From the NCBI GenBank assembly GCA_023055425.1, contig JALGPY010000005.1:82253495-82317494 (forward strand): a stretch of DNA of 64,000 bases. Reading direction: 5' to 3'. Positions 9,078 to 20,248 of this stretch are shown piece by piece. The notes below the pieces were generated by a model, which saw only the letters and a program-made list of their open reading frames with translations, made no database searches and was not told the DNA's origin. Both the position numbers and the translations under genes were made by a program. How positions within the stretch are numbered: the stretch's first letter is position 1; the number at the start of each line of letters is the position of its first letter. The DNA comes from Linanthus parryae (Eukaryota > Streptophyta > Magnoliopsida > Ericales > Polemoniaceae).

Positions 9078-10208
9078 GTGGTTCAGGAAAACCTGCTTTG
9101 GCGAAAAGGTCACGAGGGCAACTTGCTGCGATGCCTAGACGGCAGGGAAGCACAAGAAGTCATGGACCTTTCTCATCAGGTGGAACACCAGGGAGGTGCG
9201 AAACTATGCAGACAACTCCTCTCAATCGGATACTTCTGGCCCACGATGGAAGTCGATTGCCGCACCAAGGTGCGACGCTGCCAAGAATGCCAATTCAAAG
9301 GGAACCTAGTGCACGCTCCCGCCGTGGATCTACATGCATTAGGGACGCCATGGCCATTTCACACATGGGCTTTGGACTTCATCGGCCCCATTCGACCAAC
9401 GTCACATGGGAACCATTTCATTCTCACCGCAACTGAGCTGTTCACCAAATGGGTGGAAGCAATACCACTGAAGTCGGCAAACGCGCTGGCTGTGGTTAAC
9501 TTCATCCAGGAAAACATCGTGTGCAGGTTCGGAATCCCAAACACCATTCTTTCAGATAACGGTACTCCTTTTGTTAATCGCCAGGTAGCTACGAAACTCG
9601 CGGAGTACAATATCAGGCAGATATGCTCTACCCCCTATTATCCAAAGGGAAACGGACAAGCCGAAGCGACTAACAAAACGCTATTGAGAATTCTGAGCAA
9701 GATGGTCGCAGATGACCACAAGAAGTGGGCCGACTCTCTTAACATAGCTCTGTGGGCCTACAGGACTTCTCCAAGGACACCCACAGGGGCCTCGCCATTT
9801 CTACTATGTTATGGGGCCGAAGCTGTAGTACCCGCGGAGGTCAGAGTCAATTCGGCAAGGCTGGCCTTCCATGCACTCTATGAAAATCAACGCGATCATG
9901 ATTTAGTCTTGCTGGAAGAAAAGCGAGAACAAGCCAAAAGGACTAACAAGCGGTACCAAGAAAGAATCGCTCGCGCCTACAACAAGACAGTCCAGCGGCG
10001 GGATTTCGCAGTTGGCGATCTGGTCTTGCGCGCATCTGACCACTGCATGCGAGAAGCAACTCACCCAAAGTTCGCAGCTAATTGGGAAGGACCCTTCGAA
10101 GTCACAGAAGTCTTCGATAGTGGCTACTGCAGCATACAAAGGTTGCACGGCACAACCTCAACTCCAAGCTCAGTCAACATGCGCTGGATCAAGAAGTACT
10201 ATCCCTGA
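9078..10208 (+). CDS. int: Integrase of Tat-2
   Basis: This part continues the pol frame directly after TAA 9075-9077. It has no ATG of its own at the boundary (the codon is GTG), so it is the C-terminal part of a polyprotein. The zinc domain has H33, H37, C68 and C71 (HQVEH...CQEC). The catalytic triad is D100 (WALDFIGP), D160 (LSDNGTPF) and E196 (GQAEATN). The C-terminal domain ends with FEVTEVFDSGYCSIQ and a stop at 10206-10208. No chromodomain is present, as expected for Tat. Integrase inserts the cDNA. With the stop in place it would be made only by readthrough, so this copy is probably not autonomous. Confidence 0.92.
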   Translation: MVQENLLWRKGHEGNLLRCLDGREAQEVMDLSHQVEHQGGAKLCRQLLSIGYFWPTMEVDCRTKVRRCQECQFKGNLVHAPAVDLHALGTPWPFHTWALDFIGPIRPTSHGNHFILTATELFTKWVEAIPLKSANALAVVNFIQENIVCRFGIPNTILSDNGTPFVNRQVATKLAEYNIRQICSTPYYPKGNGQAEATNKTLLRILSKMVADDHKKWADSLNIALWAYRTSPRTPTGASPFLLCYGAEAVVPAEVRVNSARLAFHALYENQRDHDLVLLEEKREQAKRTNKRYQERIARAYNKTVQRRDFAVGDLVLRASDHCMREATHPKFAANWEGPFEVTEVFDSGYCSIQRLHGTTSTPSSVNMRWIKKYYP

Positions 10209-10389
10209 CTTCTCTTATTTCATACGTTTTATGATAACGTTGCTTGATGTCTCATGTGGCTATGATTGACGCAATCTCCTCTCCCATATGAGAGGATTGT
10301 AATCCTATCTCTCCCATATGAGTGTTATAATAAAAGAACTCTCCCAAATGAGAAGTTCATATTTCTAGCCGTTTATATTGCTCTATTTA

Positions 10390-11580
10390 ATTTGTTATTA
10401 CTGTTAACAATGATTTATCTGCTGCAATAGCAATTTATACAAACGCGATCTTAACTGATCATCAAAGCCTATCTCTTACGATAGCAGCAAATGCAAATAC
10501 GATCTTAATTGATCATCAAAGCCTATCTCTTACGGTAGCAGCAAACGCAAATACGATCTTAATTGATCATCAAAGCCTATCTCTTACGATAGCAGCAAAT
10601 ACAAATGCGATCTTAAGTGATCATCTAAAAGCCTATCTCTTACGATAGCAGCCAAACGCAAATGCGATCTTAAGTGATCATCAAAGCCTATCTCTTACGA
10701 TAGCAGCAAATACAAATACGATCTTAATTGATCATCTAAAGCCCATCCCTTACGATGGCAGCCAATGCAAGTGCGATCTTAAGTGATCATCCAAAGCCTA
10801 TCTCTCACGATAGCAGTCAACACAAATACGATCTTAATTGATCATCTAAAGCCCATCCCTTACGATGGCAGCCAATGCAAGTGCGATCTTAAGTGATCAT
10901 CAAAGCCTATCTCTTATGATAGCAGCAAATACAAACACGATCTTAATTGATCATCAAAGCCTATCTCTTATGATAGCAAACGCGATCTCAATCGATCATC
11001 TAAAGCCTATCTCTTACGATAGCAACCAAACGCAAATGCGATCTTAAGTGATCATCAAAGCCTATCTCTCACGATAGCAGTCAACACAAATACGATCTTA
11101 ATTGATCATCTAAAGCCCATCCCTTACGATGGCAGCCAATGCAAGTGCGATCTTAAGTGATCATCCAAAGCCTATCTCTTACGATAGCAGCAAAATACAA
11201 AAACGATCTCAATCGATCTTCTTAAGCCTATCTGTTATGATAGCAATTTATACGCAAAGTGATTTTAATTGATCACCCAAGCCCGTCTGTTATGATGGCA
11301 ACGTAACTGCAGAACCATCTTGCTAGATCTTCTAAAGGTCTATCTGCTGCGATAGCAATTTGTGCGAGAAAATATCTCAAGCAATTCTCTAATAAAGCCT
11401 ATCTTCTGTGATAGCAATTCGCACCACTTAACGATCTTAATTGATCCATTCAAAACTATCTGTTACGATAGTAAAGTTGTGAACATGATCTCATATGATT
11501 TACAACGACCAACTACAAGCCCATCCATCAAAATGGCACAGCTGCGAAATTACGATCTCGAATGATCTAGCGAAACATCT
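10390..11580 (+). repeat. 54-bp tandem repeat array in the Tat-2 3' untranslated region
   Basis: About 20 units follow integrase. Units starting at 10447, 10501, 10555, 10609, 10666, 10720, 10775, 10830, 10885, 10939, 10984, 11040, 11094, 11149, 11205 and 11261 are clear; before and after them the units decay. Each has a GATCTTAATTGATC block and a hairpin, mostly CTATC-loop-GATAG. A higher-order unit is visible: three consecutive repeats at 10775-10938 recur at 11040-11204. Tat-lineage elements are known for hypervariable 3' regions that seed satellite DNA. The array is probably non-coding. Confidence 0.9.
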
Positions 11581-12932
11581 GCGCATTGACGTCGCATATG
11601 TGAAATCATTATATGGCATTATGCAAGGCAGAACAAGCCGAAACGCATTCGAAATTGTATTTTTTTGCAAAGAGAGCAGATAATACAAAAGCTACATATC
11701 ATTATGAGTCAAATGACTTACAATTTATCTATCTAGATAACAGCTTACAAGCGAAAAGCTCGAGTCTAACTACGCAGCCAACATGGCTTGCAATACATTC
11801 GAAAAATGGCTGATAAGCCAGCAGAGACACGGTACGGAAACCCGGACTGCAAAGAATGAACCCCCCTGGCTTCAAACGCCGGCTACGCAATGCCCAGATC
11901 TGCGGGTGAACATCTGTAGCAAGGGGGATCTTGCTCTAAAAAGAGCCACATGAAGCCGTACGCTCGACATCCCGCTATCCGACAAGACCGTTGTCAGATA
12001 TGCTCCCCATAACATTTGCCCAAGGAACCACCGGTTCCAGCGATCAAACTGCAAGCAGAAGCTCCAAAGGGCAAGGGCTCCTTGTAGACGGGGATGAACA
12101 CAGCGGTTCGCAACCCTGAGTTCAAGAACGAAGAGGCAAGAAACCCTCCTCCAGGGATGCTGGAGGAGAATTCCGTCGTTCATTACGAGACGGTAGCATG
12201 GTCACTTCGGCGCTGCACCTCGCCACGAGGCGGCCGGAAACATGACCTGCACACATAATACACGAAGAAATTTCTTCGAACACACATGAGGAATTATCTG
12301 CATCCTCTTTATGATGGTTATAAATAGCAATAAGCCTCATAAAGTGGATCTGGGAAACTATTTCTATAGCACAAAGCGCAAACTCAGGATTCAAAACTTG
12401 AAGTTGCCATGAATCAACGAAAAACAAGCGTTGAAGCCAGCAGTCGTAAGGACTCACGGCAAAGCACATGTTTGGGATGAAGAACCCAAATGGCAAAGAC
12501 AGGGTTTATATAGGCCCTGTGGAGACTCTTCGGTTGCCTAAGATGAGTCAGCAAAATTCAAAAAGAGGGTAAGTTCAATCACTTACGCCTTGAAAAGCGG
12601 TAACAATCAATTACCCTACTAAAGGCTACGACGATTCAGTTGCGTATCCTAATAAATGACGGATAGTCATGATTCGGATGGACTTCCCAACGGAAGCGTG
12701 CTTATCTGCCGAGAAATTAGCGCGAAAATCAAGCAGAAAATCAATTGCTGATGTCATAATTGGATATGCACAGAAATGTCCAATCAAATCCCGAAAAGGG
12801 TAAAACGGGCAAACTCATTGTTTGTTGTTCAAAAAAAAAGGGGGAGAAACCCTAGCAACATTACATTAATGTTTCAAAGCATTACATTAATGTCTCAGCC
12901 ATTCTCCTGTTTTCTTTTCAAAATTCGAAAAG
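11581..12932. other. Non-coding spacer between tandem array and antisense gene of Tat-2
   Basis: No coding signal is supported on either strand. The short ORFs here have no recognisable domains. Next to the antisense gene's stop, ACATTAATGTAATG occurs twice on the - strand (12857-12895), in the position of a 3' UTR for that gene. A run of A on the + strand lies at 12831-12839. Confidence 0.4.
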
Positions 12933-15900
12933 TCAAAACAAATTCTTGATTAAAGAATCTTGGGGCTCGAACTGCTCGCTCAGCTTCTCCACTTGTTTCA
13001 CTTCTTGCTTCAGTTGCTCGCACTTGGCATTCATTTCGTGATACAGCTTCAAAGCTTCATCAACCTTTTGCTTTTGCTGCTCCACCTTCTGCATCTCAGC
13101 TGCGAGATTCTGGTGACCGAGATTCAAAGTTACAGCTGCGCGAATCAGTGTAACTCTGTCCTTGAGGAATTTGAAACCAAGTCTGCCTTGGACTTTGAAC
13201 AGGAGATTTTGGCACATGCCACACAACAATTCAGCACTCTGGGCCGAAATGGTCGCAGGTGTAGCCGCAGACAGCTGCTCCAGTATCCAGATGGCTTCAG
13301 TAAGGAATAGCCTCCTGTCAAAAGGTCCGATCTCCAGAGATCTCACAAACGATCGGGGGTATCTGAGACGCATTCGAACCACCCAGTCTACATCGGTTTG
13401 CTTCAAACCTGAGACATCAAAAATAGTTATAATGTCAGAACTCGCAAGCAAATAATGCGACGTGCGAACGGTAAATCTTTACTTACCAGTGCCTTCCAGA
13501 ATTTCATGAAGAGAAGGGATGCGGGCCACTGGGTTGTTCGAAGACTGCCCTCGCTCCATAGCTCTCCTATCAGCTGCGAGCTCCAACCTCTCATAGTCAG
13601 GAGGAAGAGTGTAGGCCGCACCAGCTGCGACTACATTCCCAACCTGCGAGCCCCAAATGCTCCACGCAGGAATAGGTGCTTCTGGCTCAGTCATCGCCGG
13701 AGGCGAAGGGACAGCCGAAGTCGCTGGGCGGAGGACACTCCCAGATGCGAAAACATTAGCATCACTTGTCCTTTCTTCCTCACCACCGGTATGGACACCT
13801 TCGTCCATCTGCACAGCATCAGCTTCGACATCATCGGAGAGTTCGATGACATCCTCGAGATGCTCACTTGCGTGTCCAGCGGCTGCGACGGGCTTCTCGG
13901 TATGGGAGCTCGAAATTGGAACATGGGATGCAGAAGGCTGACTTCTCTGCTCCAGCTCAGGTTCCTCAGCATGACCTGCGATACCAAATGCGATAATGTG
14001 AGGTAACTTGTGTTATAAGTTATTTCGCTATCTTTACTAAAGCTAAGAATAAGCACCTCCACGCGAAGGTGGGATTGAGGTATCCTCATCGTACACTAGG
14101 GACGTGGAACCGTGCCCTATCAATGTATCCTCACTAAGCAAATCTTTAAGAGAAGCGTGACCTGGGATGCGAGTAAACCAGTCATGATTTTGCCTCAAGT
14201 GGCTACAGCCTAGTATGCGCATATCGCTCAAAATAATTACCTGAGGGTTCTCCGCATTTGCTTACCAACCAACGGCGAATGTCAGGCTTTGACACACCGT
14301 GCTTTAAACCACCCACAATTACATCTCTATAAGTAACTGCGAGATTGAAGATCTCACCTTTATCGCCACCTGCAATCTCTGCGAAGTCCGCTTGGACTTG
14401 CTCTAGCTCTGCTGCATCCTCTCCGGGAATCTCATCTTCCTCCTCCACATGAGGAGCCACTTCTTCGGGAAGCTCGTCTTCCTCGCCAACTGGACGCACT
14501 AAGTCGTCAACATGCTGCTCCTCGAGGCTCCGTTGTTTCACACGCTCGAGCTCCTCTTCCTCTCGCTGCCTCCTTCTTTCAGCAGCCTCTGCGGCTGTCT
14601 TCCGGGATTCAGCAAGAACATCCTCGCTTATAGGATCATCTGAAATGCCAGAATGGGCATCTCTCTTTTGCCTCTTGGTCACAAGGCCACCAGCGGCTTC
14701 ATCATCATCATCTGCGAATACATATTTGGTTCAAAGAAAAGAACTACAAAGAAGTCAAGATAAAGGGCAAGGAGATGCGACGGAAGTACCTCCTGATTCT
14801 TCCTCGCACATCACAACTGTTGCTTCCTCTTCTTCATCACTTGCCTGGGGCTCCTGTCTCTCTTCCTCCTCTTGGTTGAATGGAACGAAAGTCTCAACTG
14901 CGAGATCTTTTCGCACTTTGCTGGGCATACGACCCTTGCCTTTGTCCTTGATGGAAAGGGACCTCACTGGGGGAGAAGCTGGAGCACTCCTAGGGGAAGA
15001 AATCGTAATTCCCTTTTGCCTAGGTCTCTTCACTCTCGGCGCCGCGGTCGCTGGAGGGGACGGGTCATCTCTAGGAGGAGACGGAGCCGGAGGGTTGTCT
15101 ATCAGCGAGTCAGCATAAGTGTTCATCACTCCGCGAACCTTTGTTTCGACCTCGGCATCCATCCTCCATGCTAGCCGGTACGACTCCCCCTTCCTTCTGG
15201 TGGCAACAATGGTGTCCACCAGCGATTTGGAGCGATCACCAGCTGCGAACCTCCGCACATGACACTGAACGATACAGAACGAGAAGCATCAGCGCAAGGA
15301 AAAATCAAAAAGCTTAAAGCACACAAAGAAATTGCTTACCTCAGCAAACGCTTTGCTATATCTGACGACATGCGTGTCACCCTTCTTGATTGCGTCGACT
15401 TGCTCCTTCAGAATGAAATCGGGGCACAAATGGTTCTCGCGGTCCCACAGCGAGTAGCAACCATACTCAGACTCGCTCAAACTGCAATTGGGGCGAAACG
15501 GAAAAGAGTTTCTCTTGATCAAGGGGGCCCTTCCTGGCTGCGCCGCCGCCTCCGTCTCAATCCTCGTTTGCTGGGCAACCCAGTATGCGAGCCAGTTCTG
15601 GGAACAACCACCCTTGCGAGTTCCCGCAGGCTGCTCAAAGGGAAGATTGCTCATGAGGACCGTCTTGCATTCCTTTGACAGCAAACGCTTGTAGCACCCT
15701 CTGATAATAGACTGGGGCCAGATCGATGGGGCCACTGCATCAAAACCAAACTGAGGAGAGACCCGAGTGGGGTCAACATCCACTGTAAGCCTTTCATACC
15801 TTGGCGCGAGCTCACGAATATGCTCTGCAAGGGCAGGAAGGGAACCTCGCAGACACCAACAAAAGAACTCACGATAGCGCTCGTGGAAATGCGGCCCCTT

Positions 15901-17220
15901 TTCAAAGAGAAGGTCTTCTGACAAGACCATACCTTTGGAAGGGTATAGCTTTGGAAACCACCGCACATTCTCAACGCGTGTGGCATAGGGCCTGGCAGTA
16001 AACTCCTTTCGTTTGTCGCATATCAGACTCCAAGTACACTTGGTGTTGCTTGCTCCAAACCATCTCGCAGCCCTTCCGCTGTTGCGCGCTTCTGTCTCGC
16101 CTGGGGGACACCACTTATCAAGTGGGAGGGGAGTTGGAGCATAAGACGGCCAGCGCTCGAAAACCCACATTGTCAAAAAGCTGATATTGACAAAGGTCAG
16201 AACATCGAGGCGGCCACGCGATTCCCTCATCGCCAAAACCAGCTGATCCAGCCTATAATACAGCGTGCCCAAGACCAGGGGTCCGAGTGCGACTCTTTGG
16301 CCCAGAGCGAGCCTCACAGCAAGTGGCAGCACATGGTAGAAGACCCCGTCATGGGGGTGACCATCAATCAGATACCTCGACAGCCAAGCACAGAGAAAGG
16401 CACAAAGGGTCAAATGATAACCCTTGCCCTCTACATAATTCTCGGCCTCCGGGTTCTCGCTCAAAAGCTTCTTAGTGATGCTGCTGTTCGCATAGTCTCG
16501 GAAGAAGTACTGCAACCACTTGTTCCAGGTATTCTTCGCAGACGTATCCACTAGCTGCCAGTTCGGAAGAGGCTTTGTAGTGGTCCACCGAGTGGAGATT
16601 TTCTTTACCTCTGCTAGGCACTCCTCCATCTGCGCGTACAAGGCCATTTCAGCAGATGTCCTCAAGTGACTCAAGGGGTCCACCTCGCCCATGGGGGAAA
16701 GCTCATACAGCATTTGAACGTCCTCGAGCGTGGGGGCAGCCTCGAACTCAGCAAAATGAAACGTGTGAGTCGCGGGCGAGTAGCGGGACAGAAGGTCTAG
16801 AAGCATGGACTGATCCAACTTCACGGCAGCACCCTTCATAGCACGGACAGCAAAGAAAATGCCGGCTTCATCGAGAGTTTCGGCGTAATTATTCAACACG
16901 TGGTCGATCCACTCATCCATATAGTCCAATTTCTGGACAAACGCCTGAGTAGAAATCGCAGTATATGGGAAGTGCCCATTTTCGATCCCCAATCGAACCA
17001 CGTCCTCGGAACCAACCAACTCGAGCAAGGCTGAGTTAACTGGGCGAGTCAGTGTCAGCAATCGCTCAACTGGAACAGGATCAGGCATCCTCTTCGCCTT
17101 CACCCTCGCATGATAAAAATCCTTCCCACCCAGAAAGGGGGCTTTACGCCACAGAGCCTGCGGAAGCTCCGGCATCTCTTCATCTTCCTTGACGGGTCTG
17201 GTTACTCTTGTCTTGGCCAT
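12933..17220 (-). CDS. Five-exon antisense gene for a plant-mobile-domain protein, inside Tat-2
   Basis: The start is ATG at 17220 (MAKTRVTRP). Exons: 17220-15340, 15264-14790, 14711-14241, 13975-13487, 13408-12933. All four introns (75, 78, 265 and 78 nt) have GT-AG ends, and phases match at every junction, giving 1264 codons including the stop with no internal stop. Residues about 20-520 resemble the plant mobile domain: THTFHFAEFEAAPTLEDVQML at 151-171, then WLSRYLIDGHPHDGVFYHV and CSQNWLAYWVAQQTR. Exons 2-4 are acidic and low complexity, with a basic PRVKRPRQKG patch. Exon 5 ends in a coiled coil (KVEQQKQKVDEALKLYHEM). The domain occurs in host MAIN/MAIL proteins linked to transposon silencing. 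Antisense ORFs after pol are known in Tat elements such as Grande. Function is unknown. Confidence 0.82.
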
Positions 17221-17887
17221 TCCTTCGAAAGGGCAAGAAAAAGGGGGGAGAAATACCACACCACACTTCAGTTTGAATTTTGGAATTTGAGATCTATGCA
17301 AACCAAAGCAAACAGTTCTGGTACCAATTCCAGAAATTGGGGAATTGATATTGTTGAAAGATTAAAACGAAGCGGGTTCAAAGATCAAAGCCTCTTCACA
17401 AATTTCATGGATTTACAGATTCAACGCAGTTCAAGGCAAACACTGGTATTTTAAATCAAAAGTAAACGAGGCCAACCTTGTTTCCTTGAAGCTTGCTGGG
17501 ATATACACAATTGGAGAATACGATTTGCAGTTCTGAACTGGTGATTGATTATCTGGATCTGCTCTCGAAGATCTCCGGGTACCATTCACTTTGAGAGAAA
17601 GAAGTGATGCTTTGCAATAATGGGATACAAGGTATTTATCCAAAAGAATGAAGGGTTGCGTCCCTTCAGTAGTCGAATCGCAACCGTCACCGTCGTATCG
17701 CGCAATCACAGGACGGGCTGACGTCACGCCTAAAACCCTAAAGGTCAGACGGCACGACTCTAGGGGTTTTAGGTCATAATGACACGCACGGGGGCTGAAC
17801 TTACCCGTATTTGAATTGGTGCGTGGCGACGACGCGCATGTTGGTTTCCGCGCATGGAAGCCTACACAGCTATGAGCCTTCACGCGC
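17221..17887 (-). promoter_or_regulatory. Upstream region of the antisense gene of Tat-2
   Basis: This 670-bp stretch lies between the antisense start codon and the 3' LTR and must hold any promoter of that gene that is not inside the LTR. A weak TATA-like GGATAAATACC on the - strand lies near 17630-17642. No coding signal is convincing. Confidence 0.35.
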
Positions 17888-17897
17888 AGAAAGGGGG
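17888..17897 (+). other. Polypurine tract of Tat-2
   Basis: AGAAAGGGGG sits four bases before the 3' LTR, at the place where plus-strand DNA synthesis is primed in LTR retroelements. Confidence 0.75.
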
Positions 17898-17901
17898 CTA
17901 A

Positions 17902-18527
17902 TGTAGATACTGCTTTCTGACATGGCAGATCTCAGCCACGTGGCAACCATCCAGCACACCATATTGTGCTCCACACACACAGGATCACCAGCCGAGCTGA
18001 TCCATGTGGGGGCTGCGAGACAGAGCCCTCGCATACCACCGCACGGGACTTGTAGGGACTTTGTGGTTTGGAGGCTAGAGTAAGCCCTGTCGCGTGCGAG
18101 CCAAGCCCGCGCGCGACCTTTAGTAACTGTTTTGAGAGATCTATGGCACGAGCTCCCTAGACCCGGTCAATCCGGTCAAGCCCGGTCAACCTCGTAACGG
18201 TTCCGGTATTCGCGCACCACGTGCTCTAACGGTTCCTATATACTCGGACGGACGTGCCGTTATGGTTAAGCTAATTAAGCCGCCATTAATGGGCGCATTA
18301 ACCACACTACAACGGTCACGTTCTCCAGTATATATACATCGTTAACCTTTCCATACAAAGGAGGACACACTGCCATACGCGGAAGCTCTGCCAAACCTCT
18401 GTCTCTCTCTCAGACATTGCTACTGACTTACTCTCTCCCTACACACACCCCTATTCTTCCTGTGCGATCCCTGATCCACTACGCACGGTGTACACGGAGG
18501 TCTCCCTGCCGGAATCTCTTGTGCACA
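17902..18527 (+). repeat. 3' LTR of Tat-2
   Basis: It matches the 5' LTR except for three substitutions and an extra 9 bp in a CCGGTCAA repeat. It is followed at once by AGAAC (18528-18532), the right copy of the target duplication. Confidence 0.95.
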
Positions 18528-20086
18528 AGAACCAAATCAAAAGATGATGGAACACTTCAGATGCATAAAGCAAGGCTTATTGAAAAAGGATACACTCAAG
18601 AAGAAGGCATATACTTATTTGAAGCTTCCTCTCCAGTTGATAAACTCTCCACTCTCAAATGCTTGTTGCATGTTGCTGCTATACATAATTGGAATCCCGC
18701 TCTGCTGGATGTGAATAATGCTTAAAGGCTTGTTGAAAAAGGATACACTCAAACAGAAGGCATAAACTTCTTTAAAACTTCCTCTCCATTTGCTAAACTC
18801 TCTACTCTCAAATGCTTGTTAGTTCTTGCTTTTACACATAGTTAGAGTCTTACTCAGCTGGATGTGCATAATGCCTTCCTCCATCGAGATTTACTTGAAG
18901 AATTCTATATGGAATTACCACAAGGGTATGCTCATAGATCCACAACAACGAGTGGTAGTGTACATCTGGTATGAGAGTTGAAGAAAGTTCTCTATGGTAA
19001 AAAACAAGAATATATACAATAGGTTCAAATTTTTCAAGCACTTTGCTTAACCAGAGTTTTTCCTAGTTCAAGAGTGATTACACCCTCTTCACTTCACATT
19101 CAAATACTCATATACTATTTGTGTTAGTATGTGTTGATGATATCCACTTGGTTATCAATAATTATGAAATTTCGGCTAATTTTAAATGGATGATACATGA
19201 TGTGTTCAAGCTGAAAGACCCTGGTGATTTGAATTTCTTCTTGGGTTTTGAATATTTTAGGAATGGTGATGAGATATTCACGAGTTAATAGAATTTTGTT
19301 GGTGATATGTTGGAGTCGACTACATATATTATTTGCAAAACAGCTGGTACTCCAATGACAACTCAGACAAAGCTTAGTGTACATAATAGTGAAGTTTTGG
19401 ATATCACAACAACATTAACATGATGATCATTGGAAAGCTTCTGTATTTAAGAAATTCCAAGCCTTGCCTTGCATATGTATTCAACAAGCTGAGTCAATTT
19501 GTAGCTCACCCAACTAATGAACACTTGACATCTGTGCACCATGTTTGAAGGTACTTAAAAAGGCACACAAGGCTTTTACATTTTCTTCTCCTCAAGTTCT
19601 TAGTTGAAGCTTCAACCTTGCGCCAGATGTAGACTGGGCTGGCTGTGAGGATACCAGAAGATCCGCAACTGGATATCTGGTGTATTGGGGGAATTCTTTC
19701 ATCTCCTGAAGATCCAAGAAGCAGAAAGTTGCATGAAGAAGCTCTACAGAAGCAGAGTACAGAGCTCTTCCAATAACCACTTCTGAGTTGCTAGGACTAT
19801 CTTCTCTTTTCAAGGAGCTACATGTGCATATACATTCTCCACAAGTCATTCACTATGATAGCAGCCATACATATTGCTCATTATCCAATCTTTTTATGAG
19901 AGGAGAAAACGCATAGAAGTGGATTGTCACATTGTAGGTGATCTGGTCCACGAAAATTCAATCATTCTCCAATATGTCCCAAGTAAGATACAGCTTGTTG
20001 ATGCTCTTACCAAGCCTCTGCCAGCATCGCATTTCAAATTCTTAATCACTAAGTTGGGAGTGATCTGTTGTCCCTCTCCAACTTGA
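18528..20086 (+). pseudogene. Ty1/copia pol relic, 3' part (RT and RNase H)
   Basis: This is the other half of the copia gene split by Tat-2. It begins with the RT motif around KARLIEKGYTQEEG, includes LLDVNNA and a later FLHRDLLEEFYMELPQGY block, and ends with the RNase H tail LVDALTKPLPASHFKFLITKLGV before the stop at 20084-20086. Stops and frameshifts are frequent. A 153-bp segment is duplicated in tandem. A short purine tract (GAGGGGGAATA) follows the stop, as in other copia elements. The element cannot be active. Confidence 0.85.
18572..18877 (+). repeat. 153-bp tandem duplication within the copia RT relic
   Basis: AAGGCTTATTGAAAAAGG at 18572 recurs as AAGGCTTGTTGAAAAAGG at 18725. Both copies run on through similar sequence to a TGGATGTGNATAATGC motif. 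The offset of 153 bp is 51 codons, so the duplication kept the frame when it arose. Divergence between the copies shows that it is old. Confidence 0.8.
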
Positions 20087-20094
20087 GGGGGAAT

Positions 20095-20234
20095 ATTAGA
20101 ATTTAGGGGGAGTACTGAATTATTTTTATAATCTTGGGTATTTTCATTAATAAAATCATAGTTAATGGTAAGTAGTTATAAGGTATGAAACTCTATATTT
20201 GCTCAATAAGTCCTTACTGAAACACTGTTGTTTC
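20095..20234 (+). repeat. Possible 3' LTR remnant of the copia relic
   Basis: The sequence after the purine tract begins TATTAGAATTT, which could be a decayed TGTTAGAA copia LTR start, and contains AATAAAATC. No 5' partner is in the window, so this rests on position only. It is interrupted by the retroposed insertion at 20249-21076 and would continue after 21090. Confidence 0.3.
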
Positions 20235-20248
20235 AATAAGGACACAAC

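Larger units (their letters stand above)
3200..18527 (+). mobile_element. Tat-lineage Ty3/gypsy LTR retrotransposon, complete, 15.3 kb (Tat-2)
   Basis: LTRs of 617 and 626 bp flank a 14.1 kb interior. By eye they differ at three bases plus one 9-bp indel. The interior holds a primer site, gag-protease, RT, a Ty3-type RNase H, a second archaeal-type RNase H, integrase, a 54-bp tandem array, a spliced antisense plant-mobile-domain gene and a polypurine tract. The second RNase H, the large size, the long 3' untranslated region with tandem repeats and the antisense ORF are hallmarks of the Tat branch (Grande, Retand, Ogre relatives). There is no ORF before gag, unlike Ogre. Two in-frame stops (6468, 9075) break an otherwise continuous gag-pol frame from 3858 to 10208. 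Confidence 0.95.

Noticed and set aside
10390..11580. Array of regular repeats resembling a CRISPR
   Set aside because: The whole 54-bp unit repeats with no unique spacers, it lies inside a plant retrotransposon after integrase, and there are no cas genes.
12122..12496. 124-codon - strand ORF downstream of the antisense gene
   Set aside because: No domain, no supporting splice context, and it lies beyond the antisense gene's stop. It is probably chance.
13691..14089. - strand ORF of 132 codons starting MRIPQSHLRV
   Set aside because: It crosses a predicted intron and is out of frame with the spliced antisense gene. The exon 4 frame explains the region better.
14043..14231. Possible extra exon of the antisense gene
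   Set aside because: Joining 14241 directly to 13975 keeps phase with a normal 265-nt intron, while an extra exon here would need an intron far below the usual plant minimum.
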